A stretch of DNA of 64,000 nucleotides from Hymenobacter frigidus (GCF_014640435.1 NZ_BMGY01000027.1:1-64000), one strand, 5' to 3'; counted from the first letter of the stretch, positions 1 to 9,480 are shown. Notes: a model not told the origin generated them from the letters alone. Made by a program: numbers and translations.

Positions 1-37
1 GAGCTAACATAGGCCAAAAATACCACGCAATTATTCA

Positions 38-229
38 CCGTTACTTATGCGTGGCCACTTAAGTAGTCGCGCATAAGTAACCGTAGTCAATCAAAAAGAA
101 CGTCATTCCGAGCTTGCCGAGGAATCTCGCCGGAGTCATCCGCGCCGCCTACTGGCGCGAGCGAGATTCCTCGGCAAGCTCGGAATGACGTTCTTCTTTA
201 TCCGGTTACTTATGCGTGGGCACTTAATC
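38..229. repeat. Long palindrome with nested outer arms, GTCATTCCGAGC class
   Basis: A perfect 35-bp inverted repeat pairs 96-130 with 161-195; the loop (131-160) contains a smaller GC hairpin. Outside the core, 70-83 and 203-216 form a second inverted pair (CGCATAAGTAACCG and its complement). The sequence around the right outer arm (202-226) also occurs as a direct copy at 38-60. The core belongs to the same dispersed family as the palindromes near 3526, 9481, 16801, 23338 and 60376. There is no gene in 1-309. The function is unknown; it could act as a bidirectional terminator or a mobile palindrome. Confidence 0.85.
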
Positions 230-241
230 TTGATTGCTTGC

Positions 242-274
242 GCGGTAGAGATGCTTCGACTACGCTCAGCATGA
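242..274. repeat. Single-arm copy of the GTCATGCTGAGC palindrome family
   Basis: This stretch matches the right arm of the palindromes at 16850-16880 and 23395-23436 (GCGGTAGAGATGCTTCGAC, then TACGCTCAGCATGA), but no matching left arm lies nearby. It is probably a decayed or half element between the first palindrome and the end of the sugar dehydrogenase gene. Confidence 0.6.
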
Positions 275-309
275 TGGGCTTTGTTCATAATCAGGTTTCT
301 GACCACTCA

Positions 310-1725
310 TTACTCTACCACCAGCGAGCGGGTGGCCGTGCCGACGACCCCTTCGGCCTGCACCAGATAGCTGCCGGGGCGCAGGGCGCTCAGTTCCAGC
401 GTGGCATCGAGGCCGGTGGGGTACTGGGTGAGCACCGGGCGGCCCAGCAAGTCGCGCACGATGAGGCGGCTGACGGGGGCGGGCAGGCGCACAGTGGCCT
501 GGCGGCGGGCCGGATTCGGAAACAGGTCGAAGGCAAAGCTGGCAGCGGCCCGGGTGGCGGTGGGCGCAAAGGCCCGGTTCTCAAGGACTAAAATCCGGTC
601 GTCGGTGGCGGCGGGGTTGCCGCGGCCGTCGCGGTTACTGGTCCCGATGTACACCTTACCTTGGGGCGACACGCAGACGGCCCGCAGCCGGCCGAACGTA
701 GTCAGGAAATTGGTAGGTGGCAAAATGGTGAGGCCCGCCGCATCCAGCGGGAGCTGGACAAGCTTGCTGTCTTTGAGCACGGCCAGCAGCAGGCTGCCGC
801 GCCAGCCGGGGATGGCGGGGTGGTCGTAATAAGCCAAGCCGGCCGGGGCAATGGTGGGCGTCCAGGTAGTGAGCGGTTCGCGCACGTTATTGGCGGCACA
901 GAAGGCAGCCTCGGCGGGCAGGTTACAGTTGCCCTCCACGTTGGGCCAGCCGTAGTTCCGGCCAATTTCAATCTTGTTGATTTCGTCGTCGTTGCTGGGG
1001 CCGTGCTCCGAGCTGTAGATGCGGCCGTTGGGCAAGCTCACCAGGCCCTGCGGGTTGCGGTGGCCCAGGGTGTAGACCAGGCTGCCGGGCGTAGGATTGT
1101 TGGCCGGAATGGTCCCTTCGAGGTTCAGGCGCAGTATTTTACCATTGAGCGACGCCGGATTCTGGGCTTCGGACGCTACAAGCGCGTCGCCGGTGGTCAT
1201 AAGAATGGTGCGGTCGGGCAGCACCAGCAGGCGCGAGCCGCTGTGGTTGGTGGTGGCCACAATGTTGCCGAGCAGCACCAGCGGGTTGCTTAGCGTGGTG
1301 GCCCCGGGATTGTAACTATAGCGCACCAGCTTTTCCTTCAGCACGCCCTGGTTTGTGTAATTATACACCACGAATACCCAGTAGGTAGCCACCGGCGGCA
1401 CGGACAGGGGAAAGGGCTCCATCACGACCAGGCCCAGCAAGCCGCTTTCGTTGCTCTCCGTCACATCGGGCAGCGTGAGCAGCAGCGACACCTGGCCCGT
1501 GGCGGGGTTTACGCGGCTGATGCGGCCGGCCCGCTCGGTCATCCAGATGAAGTTGTCGGGCCCCCAGGCCAGCTCCCAAATCGTGCTCAGGTTGCCGGCC
1601 AGGGCCGAGGCCGTGACCGTGGTGGGGCCCACCGGGAACGTGGCCAGCGCCGGGGCCTGAGCCGTGGCAGCCAGCGGCAGCCCTCCCAACAGGAAAGCGG
1701 CCATCGCAATGCGTAAAGTTTTCAT
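310..1725 (-). CDS. PQQ-dependent sugar dehydrogenase-like protein with T9SS type A tail
   Basis: A secreted six-bladed beta-propeller of the glucose/sorbosone dehydrogenase (GSDH, soluble aldose dehydrogenase) family, about 471 residues. The start is the ATG at 1725, which gives a clean signal peptide (MKTLRIAMAAFLLGGLPLAA); the reading frame is open further upstream but without a signal sequence. Family-like segments include WELAWGPDNFIWMTER near the N-terminus, TTNHSGSRLLVLPDRTI, a central LGHRNPQGL and SSEHGPSNDDEIN, which matches the EHGP motif of this family. The last ~80 residues (FDLFPNPARRQATVRL to the end) are a type A sorting domain for type IX secretion. The expected reaction is PQQ-dependent oxidation of an aldose or sorbosone. 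Substrate and cofactor use cannot be read from sequence. Confidence 0.9.
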   Translation of the reverse strand: MKTLRIAMAAFLLGGLPLAATAQAPALATFPVGPTTVTASALAGNLSTIWELAWGPDNFIWMTERAGRISRVNPATGQVSLLLTLPDVTESNESGLLGLVVMEPFPLSVPPVATYWVFVVYNYTNQGVLKEKLVRYSYNPGATTLSNPLVLLGNIVATTNHSGSRLLVLPDRTILMTTGDALVASEAQNPASLNGKILRLNLEGTIPANNPTPGSLVYTLGHRNPQGLVSLPNGRIYSSEHGPSNDDEINKIEIGRNYGWPNVEGNCNLPAEAAFCAANNVREPLTTWTPTIAPAGLAYYDHPAIPGWRGSLLLAVLKDSKLVQLPLDAAGLTILPPTNFLTTFGRLRAVCVSPQGKVYIGTSNRDGRGNPAATDDRILVLENRAFAPTATRAAASFAFDLFPNPARRQATVRLPAPVSRLIVRDLLGRPVLTQYPTGLDATLELSALRPGSYLVQAEGVVGTATRSLVVE

Positions 1726-1850
1726 AATGAGCGGGAGTGGTGTGAGTGAGCAACCTAAAATACGCAATTTTTATTAACGAAAACAGCCGGCGGATGGATG
1801 CCGAACTGCCCGTAGTAGCTTGCGGCCGCATTTATCCCCCTGTTACTGCC

Positions 1851-2312
1851 ATGGCTCTTGCTTTCACTGCCACCCACCCCACCGGCTACACCCTCAGCAC
1901 CGACCCGCAGCTGCTTGATATTGACCGAATTCACCGCTGGCTGAGCGAGGAATCCTACTGGGCCAAACACATTCCCCGCGCCACGGTGGACCGTGCCATT
2001 GCCAACTCGCTGAATTTCGGGATTTATGCTCCCGATGGCCAGCAGGCCGCCTTTGCCCGCGTGGTGACGGACCGGGCCACGTTTGCCTGGCTCTGCGACG
2101 TGTTTGTGCTGCCCGAACACCGCAGCCAGGGCCTCTCCAAGTGGCTGGTGAAGCAGATGCTGGCCCACCCCGACCTGCAAAACCTGCGCCGCCACCTCCT
2201 CGCCACCTTCGATGCCCACACCCTCTACCAACGCTTCGGCTACGAGCCCCTAGATAGGCCCGACCGCTGGCTGGAAATAAAGCAGGTTAATCCCTACGGG
2301 GGAGGAAGTTGA
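1851..2312 (+). CDS. GNAT-family N-acetyltransferase
   Basis: A 153-residue acetyl-CoA-dependent acetyltransferase. The ATG at 1851 (MALAFTATHPTGY) is preferred over the longer frame from 1746, which would overlap the promoter region of the divergent sugar dehydrogenase. The acetyl-CoA-binding segment is visible as DVFVLPEHRSQGLSKWLVKQML (V-x-x-x-x-R-x-x-G-L-S form), followed by LLATFDAHTLYQRFGYEPL, the typical C-terminal strand-helix of GNAT proteins. The frame is close to the short, stand-alone GNATs widely found in Bacteroidota. The acceptor substrate is unknown. Confidence 0.85.
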   Translation: MALAFTATHPTGYTLSTDPQLLDIDRIHRWLSEESYWAKHIPRATVDRAIANSLNFGIYAPDGQQAAFARVVTDRATFAWLCDVFVLPEHRSQGLSKWLVKQMLAHPDLQNLRRHLLATFDAHTLYQRFGYEPLDRPDRWLEIKQVNPYGGGS

Positions 2313-2443
2313 GGGAATATTGGTTTGTTGAAACCGCTGTTTACCTAGACCGGGCAGCAGTTGAAGCCAAATAAAAAAAGGCAGTGAGCAACCCGCAGGC
2401 GGCGTTGCCGGTCATGACAACAAAACCCTTTATTCCCCTTCCC

Positions 2444-2797
2444 ATGACCCCATTCCCCCGATTTGCTGCCTGGTTACTCAGCGGCCTGGGCGCCCTGGCA
2501 ACGGTGAGTTGCACCAGCGAAAAAAAGAACCCCGGACCCGGGCTGGTGGGGGTGCAATACGCCCAGACGCAATGTGCCGACCGCTGGGGTCAGGCCTCAG
2601 GCCCCCAGCAGCTCGCGGCGGCGGCCCAGGCCTACCTGGCCCAACAGAACCTGACCCTGTACCAACCTCAAGCCAGCGTCAAAAATAGCGGCGTTGTCTG
2701 CGCCGCCTGCACCTGCCCCACGGGCCTGGTGCTGGAAGGCGCGGTGCAACCCGCCGATTTGCAGGCGGTGCTCGCCCTGGGCTTCACCAAAAAGTAA
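2444..2797 (+). CDS. Small cysteine-rich lipoprotein, function unknown
   Basis: A predicted lipoprotein of about 117 residues. From the ATG at 2444 the N-terminus MTPFPRFAAWLLSGLGALATVSC has a hydrophobic segment and a lipobox ending in Cys. ATG 2414 and GTG 2384 are alternative in-frame starts. The mature part ends with CAACTCPTGLVLEGAVQPAD, a Cys-x-x-Cys-x-Cys-Pro-Thr-Gly pattern that could bind metal or form disulfides. I recognise this general type of short Bacteroidota lipoprotein but no assigned function. It converges on the 3-methyladenine glycosylase gene, with a GC-rich hairpin between them. Confidence 0.75.
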   Translation: MTPFPRFAAWLLSGLGALATVSCTSEKKNPGPGLVGVQYAQTQCADRWGQASGPQQLAAAAQAYLAQQNLTLYQPQASVKNSGVVCAACTCPTGLVLEGAVQPADLQAVLALGFTKK

Positions 2798-2811
2798 CGT
2801 GCATCTTGGCC

Positions 2812-2860
2812 GGCGTAGGGGCGGGGTCGTACCCGGCAGGGCTTGCCCCTGCGCCAACCG
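2812..2860. terminator. GC-rich hairpin between convergent genes
   Basis: GGCGTAGGGGC near 2812 pairs with GCCCCTGCGCC near 2850 (one G-U pair), and an inner GGGG/CCCG pairing also forms. It sits between two converging genes, where a bidirectional terminator is expected, but has no clear T-tract. The GTAGGGGCGGGGT core recurs near 31330 and, in altered form, at 22168. Confidence 0.45.
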
Positions 2861-2876
2861 TTGCCAGCCCGCCACT

Positions 2877-3485
2877 TCATTTCGCCGGACTGGTCCACTT
2901 GCTGCCCATTAGCCGGAAGCGCCAGGGCAGGCCCGCCGCTTCGGGGCCGGCGTAGGCCAGGCCCACCCGCGCGCTGGCCACAATGTCGGCTGGGGCCACC
3001 ACCTCACCGTGGTCCTCAAACCAGAGCACCTCGCCGGTGACGGGCAAGCCGGTGAGGGCCGGCGTGATGCCCAGCGCCTGGCTGAGCACGCCGGGCCCGG
3101 CCGTGAGGGCCCGCGCCGGCTGGACCAGCCCCCGCCGACGCAACATTTCAGCTACCCCAACGGTGGGCTCCACGGCCCGAATCAGCACGGCATCGGGGTG
3201 GGCGGCATCGTGCGTGGCGATGTTGAACAGCGCGTGCCGGTTATACACGGTGTAGATGTAGGCGAGGCCACCGGGTACGTGCAGCCCCTGGGCCTGGTGA
3301 CGCTTGCGCTGCAAATGCAGCGTGAGAGAATGGTCGCCCTCGTGGCGGTAGGCCTCGGTTTCGACCACGCGGCCGGCGGTGAGGACACCATCAACGTGCG
3401 TGTAGAGGTGCTTGCCCAGCAAGTCGCGGGCAATGGCCAGCACATCGGCGCGCTGGAAAAAGGCGGGAGGAAGCTTGGCGGGCAT
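2877..3485 (-). CDS. DNA-3-methyladenine glycosylase (AAG/MPG family)
   Basis: A base-excision repair enzyme of 202 residues, the usual length for bacterial members of the alkyladenine/methylpurine glycosylase family. It removes 3-methyladenine and other damaged purines from DNA. Family features are RDLLGKHLYTHVDG followed by GRVVETEAYRHEGDHS, where the Glu of VETEAY is the catalytic general base. Further downstream are GLAYIYTVYNRHALFNI, with the intercalating Tyr region, and AVLIRAVEPT and LTAGPGVLSQALGI. The start at 3485 (MPAKLPPAFFQRADVLAIARDLLG) fits the family. The gene is monocistronic in appearance. Confidence 0.95.
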   Translation of the reverse strand: MPAKLPPAFFQRADVLAIARDLLGKHLYTHVDGVLTAGRVVETEAYRHEGDHSLTLHLQRKRHQAQGLHVPGGLAYIYTVYNRHALFNIATHDAAHPDAVLIRAVEPTVGVAEMLRRRGLVQPARALTAGPGVLSQALGITPALTGLPVTGEVLWFEDHGEVVAPADIVASARVGLAYAGPEAAGLPWRFRLMGSKWTSPAK

Positions 3486-3525
3486 GGGTAATGGGTGGTG
3501 AATCGGTTTAGTAATTCAAAAAGTT

Positions 3526-3628
3526 TGTCATCCTGAGCACAGCGAAGGACCTTATCAATCCTACGCCGACTGGATTCACAGCAAACTGAGCAGTTGGGAG
3601 AAGGTCCTTCGCTACGCTCAGGATGACA
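3526..3628. repeat. Palindrome, GTCATCCTGAGC class, with outer arms
   Basis: 3526-3553 pairs with 3601-3628 over 28 bp with two mismatches (TGTCATCCTGAGC...GAAGGACCTT). Short flanking arms (TTTAGTAATTC on the left and its near complement GAATTATCTAAA on the right) extend the inverted symmetry. It lies between two genes, both on the minus strand, so it may also terminate the upstream one. Confidence 0.8.
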
Positions 3629-3673
3629 GACGATAATCGAATTATCTAAATGCCTTCGGTGGTGCGGACTAAC

Positions 3674-5644
3674 CTACCGCAGCCGGTACAGCAAACCGAC
3701 ACTCAGCAGCCAGTGCTGCTGCCGCCAGGGCAGGGTGCTGCCGGGCTGGCCGTTTACGCGCAGGCTTACGTCGGCGGCGGGCAAATCGACGGTGGCGCTG
3801 CTGCGGGTGAGGAAAAACCCACTCTCCTCGGCTATTTCCAATTGGGTGCGGGTGCGCAGCGGCAGCAGGTAACTGGCATCGGCCACCAGCTCAAACTTGT
3901 GGCTTAATTCCAAACCCAGGCCCAGCGTGGGTTGCAGGGCATCGGCTTGGGTTTGCAGGCGCAGGCTCAGCCGGTCGGCTCCCAGGTTGGTGCCGGCCAC
4001 GCGCAGGCCGTCGTCGGGGTTGGTGAAGGTGCCCAGTTGGCGGCCCACCGTTTGGCAGGTGTAGGCCAACCCGACCCGACCGTAAAGCGGCCGGTGACGG
4101 GGCCGCAGGTTGTGCTGGTAGCTGAGGCCAGCCGCCCAGCCACGGCCGCTAAACTGCCGAAACACGTACTGCGTGGCCAGGGTCACGGTTAGTTCACGGG
4201 TTAACTCATACTGGTATTCAACGCGTGACCAGCCCGTTAGCGCCTGGTCGGTGATAAGGGCCGTGGTTTGCGCGCCGAAGCGGTAGCCCGCTGGCGCATA
4301 CGCCACCGCCAGCTCGGCCCGCGCCACGGCCAGCGGCCACGCTCCTACCGAAGCCCCGTAGCGAAAGCGGCTGAAGAACCGGCCCAAGGGATTGTCCGGC
4401 TGCTGGGTCGGTTCTGCGGGCCCGGGCGCTGTCCCGGCCGCTGCGCTGGGAGTCGTGGGCCGAAACAGCGAGTCGGCCCGCTGCTGGCGCTGCTGGTCGA
4501 GCAGGGCTTTACGCAGGCTTTCGGGCGGCAGCAGCGTGGTGGTGCCCTGCCAGAAAGCCGAGTCGTAGGCCACAGCGTTGCGCAGAAACACGTCGTGGTA
4601 CTGCGCCCGCTCCACGTAATCGGGCCGGGCCGCCTGCGCGGTATCAATGGCCGTGGTCAGGAATTCGCCAAAGTAATTGAGCGGCGGCCCGATGGGTAAG
4701 CGGGCCCGGGTTTGCCACCACACGGTTTTCAGGTGCCAGCGGCCGGCGTAGGGCTGGTAGGCCACCCGCAGGCTGCGCGAGTCGGCCCGGTTGGGGGAGC
4801 GGCCCAGGCCCGCGGCGGTGTAGTGCCACTCGGCCCCCAGAAAGGCGTAGGTATCCTGGTCGATGTACATCTGCCCGGCAAAATCGGCGCGGCGGTTGCC
4901 CGCCCGGGGACCGAAGACTACCACGAATACCGGCCGGCCGGCGTAGCTGCTGCCCGGGGCCAGGCGGTAGTCGTAATCGCGCAGGTGCTTCAGGTCGATA
5001 AACTGGGCGCGGCGGTGCACGAAATCCCCGTACTGCGTGATGAACGGCCCACCCGCCCAGTCAATCCGCACGAGTTGCCCGGCGGGCCGCAAATCCACTT
5101 TGCGCGACTGCTGAATGCGGATTTCTCCGTCATCACCCCGCTGCTGGTAGCCCGGCTTGAACACCGTGAGCAGGCCTTCGACGAGGTAGCGCGGCCGGCC
5201 GTCGGGCTCATTGTCCGACTCGCGGTAGAAGCCCGTGAGCTGCGTGGGCCGCACCGGGTAATTGCGCGGGATGCGGGCCACCGCCTCGCGCACAATGCCC
5301 ACTACCGAGGCCGTTACCTGCACCTCGCCCAGCGCCGCCGGGCTGATTCGCAGCTCAATGCGCAGTTCCGGCCCCGGCAGCGGCGGCAGCGCCTGGCTAT
5401 GCTTCCGGTAGCCCAGCAGCGCCACTTCCAGCCGCGCCTGCTGGTAGGCGGGCGGAATGGCCAGGACAAAGCGCCCGTCGTCGTTGGTGCTGGTGCCGAG
5501 GCGGTTATCGGCCACGCCCACCTGCGCGTTTGGAATGGGCTGGTGGGTTTCGGCATCTACTACCTGCCCGCGCAGTACGGCCGGGGCCTGGCTCAAAGCC
5601 GGACCTGCCAACAAAACCAGCCAAATCAGCAGCAAACAGCGCAT
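3674..5644 (-). CDS. CarboxypepD_reg-like domain surface protein
   Basis: A secreted or outer-membrane protein of about 656 residues. The start is the ATG at 5644, giving the signal peptide MRCLLLIWLVLLAGPALSQ. Residues ~22-110 are a carboxypeptidase-regulatory-like beta-sandwich (LRGQVVDAETHQPIPNAQV, then FVLAIPP). Residues ~115-380 hold a large module beginning with LGEVQVTASVVGIVREAV and FYRESDNEPDGRPRYLVEG. The C-terminal third (from ~residue 430) has alternating beta-rich repeats ending in LSVGLLYRLR, compatible with an outer-membrane barrel. The middle module resembles that of the protein at 23501-25156. No function can be assigned; a surface or outer-membrane role is inferred. Confidence 0.8.
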   Translation of the reverse strand: MRCLLLIWLVLLAGPALSQAPAVLRGQVVDAETHQPIPNAQVGVADNRLGTSTNDDGRFVLAIPPAYQQARLEVALLGYRKHSQALPPLPGPELRIELRISPAALGEVQVTASVVGIVREAVARIPRNYPVRPTQLTGFYRESDNEPDGRPRYLVEGLLTVFKPGYQQRGDDGEIRIQQSRKVDLRPAGQLVRIDWAGGPFITQYGDFVHRRAQFIDLKHLRDYDYRLAPGSSYAGRPVFVVVFGPRAGNRRADFAGQMYIDQDTYAFLGAEWHYTAAGLGRSPNRADSRSLRVAYQPYAGRWHLKTVWWQTRARLPIGPPLNYFGEFLTTAIDTAQAARPDYVERAQYHDVFLRNAVAYDSAFWQGTTTLLPPESLRKALLDQQRQQRADSLFRPTTPSAAAGTAPGPAEPTQQPDNPLGRFFSRFRYGASVGAWPLAVARAELAVAYAPAGYRFGAQTTALITDQALTGWSRVEYQYELTRELTVTLATQYVFRQFSGRGWAAGLSYQHNLRPRHRPLYGRVGLAYTCQTVGRQLGTFTNPDDGLRVAGTNLGADRLSLRLQTQADALQPTLGLGLELSHKFELVADASYLLPLRTRTQLEIAEESGFFLTRSSATVDLPAADVSLRVNGQPGSTLPWRQQHWLLSVGLLYRLR

Positions 5645-5690
5645 AACAACGGTCTTGAAGGCACAAAATACCAACGGCAGCTTCTACGGA

Positions 5691-6692
5691 TTAGCCGTGC
5701 ACCAGCACCTGCTTACTCACCAGATACTCGGCAATCTGCACGGCATTGGTGGCGGCCCCTTTGCGTAGGTTATCGGCCACCACCCACATATTGAGGGTTT
5801 TGGGCTGAGTTTCGTCGCGGCGCAGGCGGCCTACCAGCACGGCGTCGCGGCCGTGGCTGTCCTTGGGCATCGGATATTGGTTCTGGGCGGGGTTGTCCAC
5901 CAGCTCCACGCCGGGCGTGTTGGTCAGAATATCGCGCACCTCGGCCATATCAAATTCCTCGGCAAACTCTACGTTGATGGACTCGGAATGCCCGCCCATC
6001 ACCGGAATACGCACGCAGGTAGCCGTGACCCGGATGCTGTCGTCGCCCATGATTTTCCTGGTCTCGTTCACCATCTTTAGCTCCTCCTTGGTGTAGCCGC
6101 TGGGCTCGAACACGTCGATGTGGGGCAGCACGTTCAGGTCGATGGGGTGCGGGTAAGCGGGGTTGCTGGCCGGTTGGCCGGCGCGCTCTTCCAGGAGCTG
6201 GTCCACGGCTTTTTTGCCGGTGCCGGTCACGCTCTGGTAGGTGCTCACCACGATGCGACGCACCCGGTACTTCTTGTGCAAATCATTCAAAGCCACCACC
6301 ATCTGAATGGTAGAGCAGTTAGGATTGGCAATGATTTTATCGTCGGCCGTGAGTGTATCGGCGTTTAGCTCGGGTACCACCAGCTTCTTGGTGGGGTCCA
6401 TGCGCCAGGCCGAGGAATTGTCGATAACGGTGGTGCCCACGGCGGCGAAGCGCGGGGCGTGCTCCTTGCTCACCGAGCCACCGGCCGAGAAAATGGCGAT
6501 GTCGGGGCGGGCCGCAATGGCCTCGTCCATGCTCACCACGGGGTATTGTTTGCCTTGATACTCCACGAGCTGGCCCACCGATTTGGCAGAGGCCACGGGC
6601 AATAACTCGGTCAGGGGAAAGTGGCGCTCGGCCAGCACTTTCAGCACTTCAGTGCCCACCAGGCCGGTGGCACCCACAATGGCAAGTTTCAT
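5691..6692 (-). CDS. asd: Aspartate-semialdehyde dehydrogenase
   Basis: Catalyses NADPH-dependent reduction of L-aspartyl-4-phosphate to aspartate semialdehyde, the branch point to lysine/diaminopimelate, threonine and methionine. The length of 333 residues matches the family. The N-terminal Rossmann motif is GATGLVGTEVL (residues 7-17). The catalytic cysteine is Cys126 in NPNCST and the acid/base histidine is His235 in MGGHSES. YQSVTGTGKKAVDQL is also typical. It is followed by the CarboxypepD_reg-like gene 46 bp downstream on the same strand, probably a chance neighbour. Confidence 0.97.
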   Translation of the reverse strand: MKLAIVGATGLVGTEVLKVLAERHFPLTELLPVASAKSVGQLVEYQGKQYPVVSMDEAIAARPDIAIFSAGGSVSKEHAPRFAAVGTTVIDNSSAWRMDPTKKLVVPELNADTLTADDKIIANPNCSTIQMVVALNDLHKKYRVRRIVVSTYQSVTGTGKKAVDQLLEERAGQPASNPAYPHPIDLNVLPHIDVFEPSGYTKEELKMVNETRKIMGDDSIRVTATCVRIPVMGGHSESINVEFAEEFDMAEVRDILTNTPGVELVDNPAQNQYPMPKDSHGRDAVLVGRLRRDETQPKTLNMWVVADNLRKGAATNAVQIAEYLVSKQVLVHG

Positions 6693-6863
6693 AGAACTGA
6701 GAAATTAGAACGGTCATCCACGATGCCATCCGGCGCAAAGGTCGGCAGGAACGCCCCAATCCATCACTCAATGCCCCTCAAACGGCCCAGGCAGCGGCGA
6801 AAGCACGAAATATCACTCTAATGGGCTTACATTGGGCACAGCTAAGACTCCCTTGTTATTCAA

Positions 6864-9458
6864 ATGAAGCAACTGCTACTGCTGCTCTTCTTTTTGCCCC
6901 TGCTGGCCAGCGCCCAGCTGCGCGAAGATTTCACCGACGGCAACTTTACCACCAACCCTGCCTGGGCCGGTGACGCGCCCAGCTTCCAGGTAACGGCGCA
7001 GCAGCTGCAAAGCAACGGCCCGGCCGTAACCGGCACCGGGCTCCAGCTCAGCACGCCCTGCCAGGCCAGCACCGGCACCGTGTGGGAATTCTGGGCCAAC
7101 CTCAAGCTGGCCACCAGTTCCGGCAACCTCGCCGATGTGTGGCTGATGGCCTCCCAAACCGACCTCAAAAACTCCAATAACTCGGGCTACTTCGTGCGCC
7201 TCGGCGGCACCGATGATGAGGTAAGCCTGTTCCGCAAAGACTCGACCCGCGCCGCCGTCCTCGTCATCGATGGCCTGAACGGCACGCTGGCCAGCATCAC
7301 CAACAACTTGGTGCGCGTGCGCGTGACCCGCACCACCGCCAACCGCTGGACCCTGGAGCGCGACCTCACCGGGGGCCGCACCTTCGTGACCGAAGCCGCC
7401 CAGCCCATCGATGCTACTTACCAACGCAGCGCAGCCATGGGTGTATCGCTGGTTTACTCAGCCGCCAACAACCGCAATTTTTACTTCGATGACTTTGCCG
7501 TGACCGATGCCACGGCCCCACTCCTGCTGCGCGCCGTACCGCTCGATTCGCGCCAGGTGAACGTGGCGTTCAACGAAACGGTGGCCCCGGCCAGCGCCAC
7601 CACGCTGGCCAACTACCGCCTGCAAAGCGGCGCGGGGCCCACGGCGGCCCAGGTGCTCAGCAACAACCCGGCGGTAGTGCGCCTCACCTTCGCCACGGAT
7701 TTTGCTACTGGCAATGCGGTGGAAGTACGCAACATGGCCGACCTTTTCGGCAACGTGGCGGCGGGGCCGCTCACGGCCGCGTTTGCCGGGCCGCCCGTGG
7801 CCCCGCAGGTCGGCGACTTGGTCATTACCGAGATTTTTGCCGACGAAACCCCGCAGGTGAGCCTGCCGCTGTCGGAATATATTGAGATTTACAACCGCAG
7901 CGCCACCAAGGTTATCAGCCTGAACGGCGTGCGGCTGGGCAAAGGCGGCACCACCACGGTAGCCATGCTGCCCGATACCGCCCGCCTACTGCCGGGCCAG
8001 TACGCCATCGTGTGCGGCAGTACGCGGGTGCTGCAATTCGCTGGCTACGGCAAGGTGTACGGCCCCACGAACTTCCCTTCGCTCAGCAACGGCAGTGACC
8101 AGCTGGTGCTGCGCGCCCGCGATGGCCGCACGCTGTTTGAAGTCACTTATTCCGATTCCTGGTATCGCGACGCCCGCAAAAAAGAAGGCGGCTGGAGCCT
8201 GGAAATGATTGATACCAACAACTACTGCGCCGGGGCCGAAAACTGGACCGTCAGCACCGACCCCATCGGCGGCACGCCCGCCCGCGCCAACTCGGTGCGC
8301 GCCGTCAATCCCGACGCCAAAGCCCCCGCCCTGCTCCGCGCCGTGGCCCTGAATGCCACCACCGTACGGGTCTACTTCTCCGAAAAACTCGACAGCACCG
8401 CAGCCGCCACCCTGAGCCGCTACGCGCTGACGCCGGCCACCGCCATCACGCGGGCCGCGCCCGTTGCGCCCGATTTCCGGCAGGTCGACCTGACCCTGGC
8501 CACGCCGCTGACCGCCAGCCGCCCGCTCACGCTGGCCGTGCAAACGGCCACCGACTGCGCCGGCAATGCCAGCGGCCCGTTGCAGTCGGCTACGTTTGCC
8601 CTGCCCGAGGCGGCAGTGAGCGGCGATGTAGTGATTAATGAGCTGCTGTTCAATCCCCGCGTGGGAGCGGTACGGTTTGTGGAAATCATCAATCGCAGCA
8701 ACAAATTTATTAGCCTACAAGGCTGGCAGTTTTTGCGGGGCCGCGTGAACGGCAACGCCACGGCCACCCAACTCACCAGTGGCCCGCTGGTGCTGGGCCC
8801 CGGCCAGCTGCTGGCTTTCACTCCCAACGTAGCCAGCGTGCAGGCCCAGTACCCCACCAGCCACGACCCCGCTAACTTGATTGAAGTAGGTGCCCTGCCC
8901 ACCTTCGCCGACGTGGACACGGTGCGGCTGCTCGACGGCCGCGACGTGAAGCTGGACCAGCTGCCCTATTCCAAAAGCCTGCATCTGAGCTTACTGGCCA
9001 CGCAGGAGGGCGTGTCGTTGGAGCGCATCCGCGCCAGTGGGCCCAGCACCGGCAGCAACTTCCATTCGGCGGCCGGCACGGTGGGCTACGCCACGCCCGG
9101 CCGGCCCAACTCGCAGGCCCAGGACGAACTCGGCGGCAACCAGGAGCTGACCGTGACCCCGGAAATCTTCACCCCCGACGACGACGGCCAGCAGGACTTC
9201 GCCACCCTCAATTTCCACCTCGACCAGGCCGGCTACGCGGCTTCCGTGACGGTGTATGATGCCCTGGGCCGGCTCACGCGCCGCCTTGTTCGCAACGAAA
9301 CCCTGCCCACCAACGGCTTCGTGCAGTGGGACGGCGTGGATGATAGAGGCCGCAAAGCCGCCGTGGGCTACTACATTCTGCTGGTCGAATTATTCCGCCC
9401 CAGCGGCGGCGAGAAGCGCGAGTATAAGAAGACGGTCGTGCTGGGTGCGCGGTTTTAA
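6864..9458 (+). CDS. Lamin-tail domain surface protein with FlgD-like C-terminus
   Basis: A secreted protein of 864 residues starting MKQLLLLLFFLPLLASAQ, a signal peptide. After an N-terminal lectin-like beta region (to ~residue 215), Ig-like domains of the kind seen in bacterial surface proteins (APLLLRAVPLDSRQVNVAFNETV and a second copy APALLRAVALNATTVRVYFSEKL) alternate with two lamin-tail domains (GDLVITEIFADETPQ... and GDVVINELLFNPRVGAV...). The last ~100 residues (TPEIFTPDDDGQQDFATLNF, then VTVYDALGRLTRRLV and WDGVDDRGRKAAVGYYILLV) are a FlgD-like Ig domain that often forms the secretion tail of Bacteroidota surface proteins. It is probably exported by T9SS. Its binding partner is unknown. 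Confidence 0.88.
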   Translation: MKQLLLLLFFLPLLASAQLREDFTDGNFTTNPAWAGDAPSFQVTAQQLQSNGPAVTGTGLQLSTPCQASTGTVWEFWANLKLATSSGNLADVWLMASQTDLKNSNNSGYFVRLGGTDDEVSLFRKDSTRAAVLVIDGLNGTLASITNNLVRVRVTRTTANRWTLERDLTGGRTFVTEAAQPIDATYQRSAAMGVSLVYSAANNRNFYFDDFAVTDATAPLLLRAVPLDSRQVNVAFNETVAPASATTLANYRLQSGAGPTAAQVLSNNPAVVRLTFATDFATGNAVEVRNMADLFGNVAAGPLTAAFAGPPVAPQVGDLVITEIFADETPQVSLPLSEYIEIYNRSATKVISLNGVRLGKGGTTTVAMLPDTARLLPGQYAIVCGSTRVLQFAGYGKVYGPTNFPSLSNGSDQLVLRARDGRTLFEVTYSDSWYRDARKKEGGWSLEMIDTNNYCAGAENWTVSTDPIGGTPARANSVRAVNPDAKAPALLRAVALNATTVRVYFSEKLDSTAAATLSRYALTPATAITRAAPVAPDFRQVDLTLATPLTASRPLTLAVQTATDCAGNASGPLQSATFALPEAAVSGDVVINELLFNPRVGAVRFVEIINRSNKFISLQGWQFLRGRVNGNATATQLTSGPLVLGPGQLLAFTPNVASVQAQYPTSHDPANLIEVGALPTFADVDTVRLLDGRDVKLDQLPYSKSLHLSLLATQEGVSLERIRASGPSTGSNFHSAAGTVGYATPGRPNSQAQDELGGNQELTVTPEIFTPDDDGQQDFATLNFHLDQAGYAASVTVYDALGRLTRRLVRNETLPTNGFVQWDGVDDRGRKAAVGYYILLVELFRPSGGEKREYKKTVVLGARF

Positions 9459-9480
9459 CCAAAAGCAAATACGCAGCAAA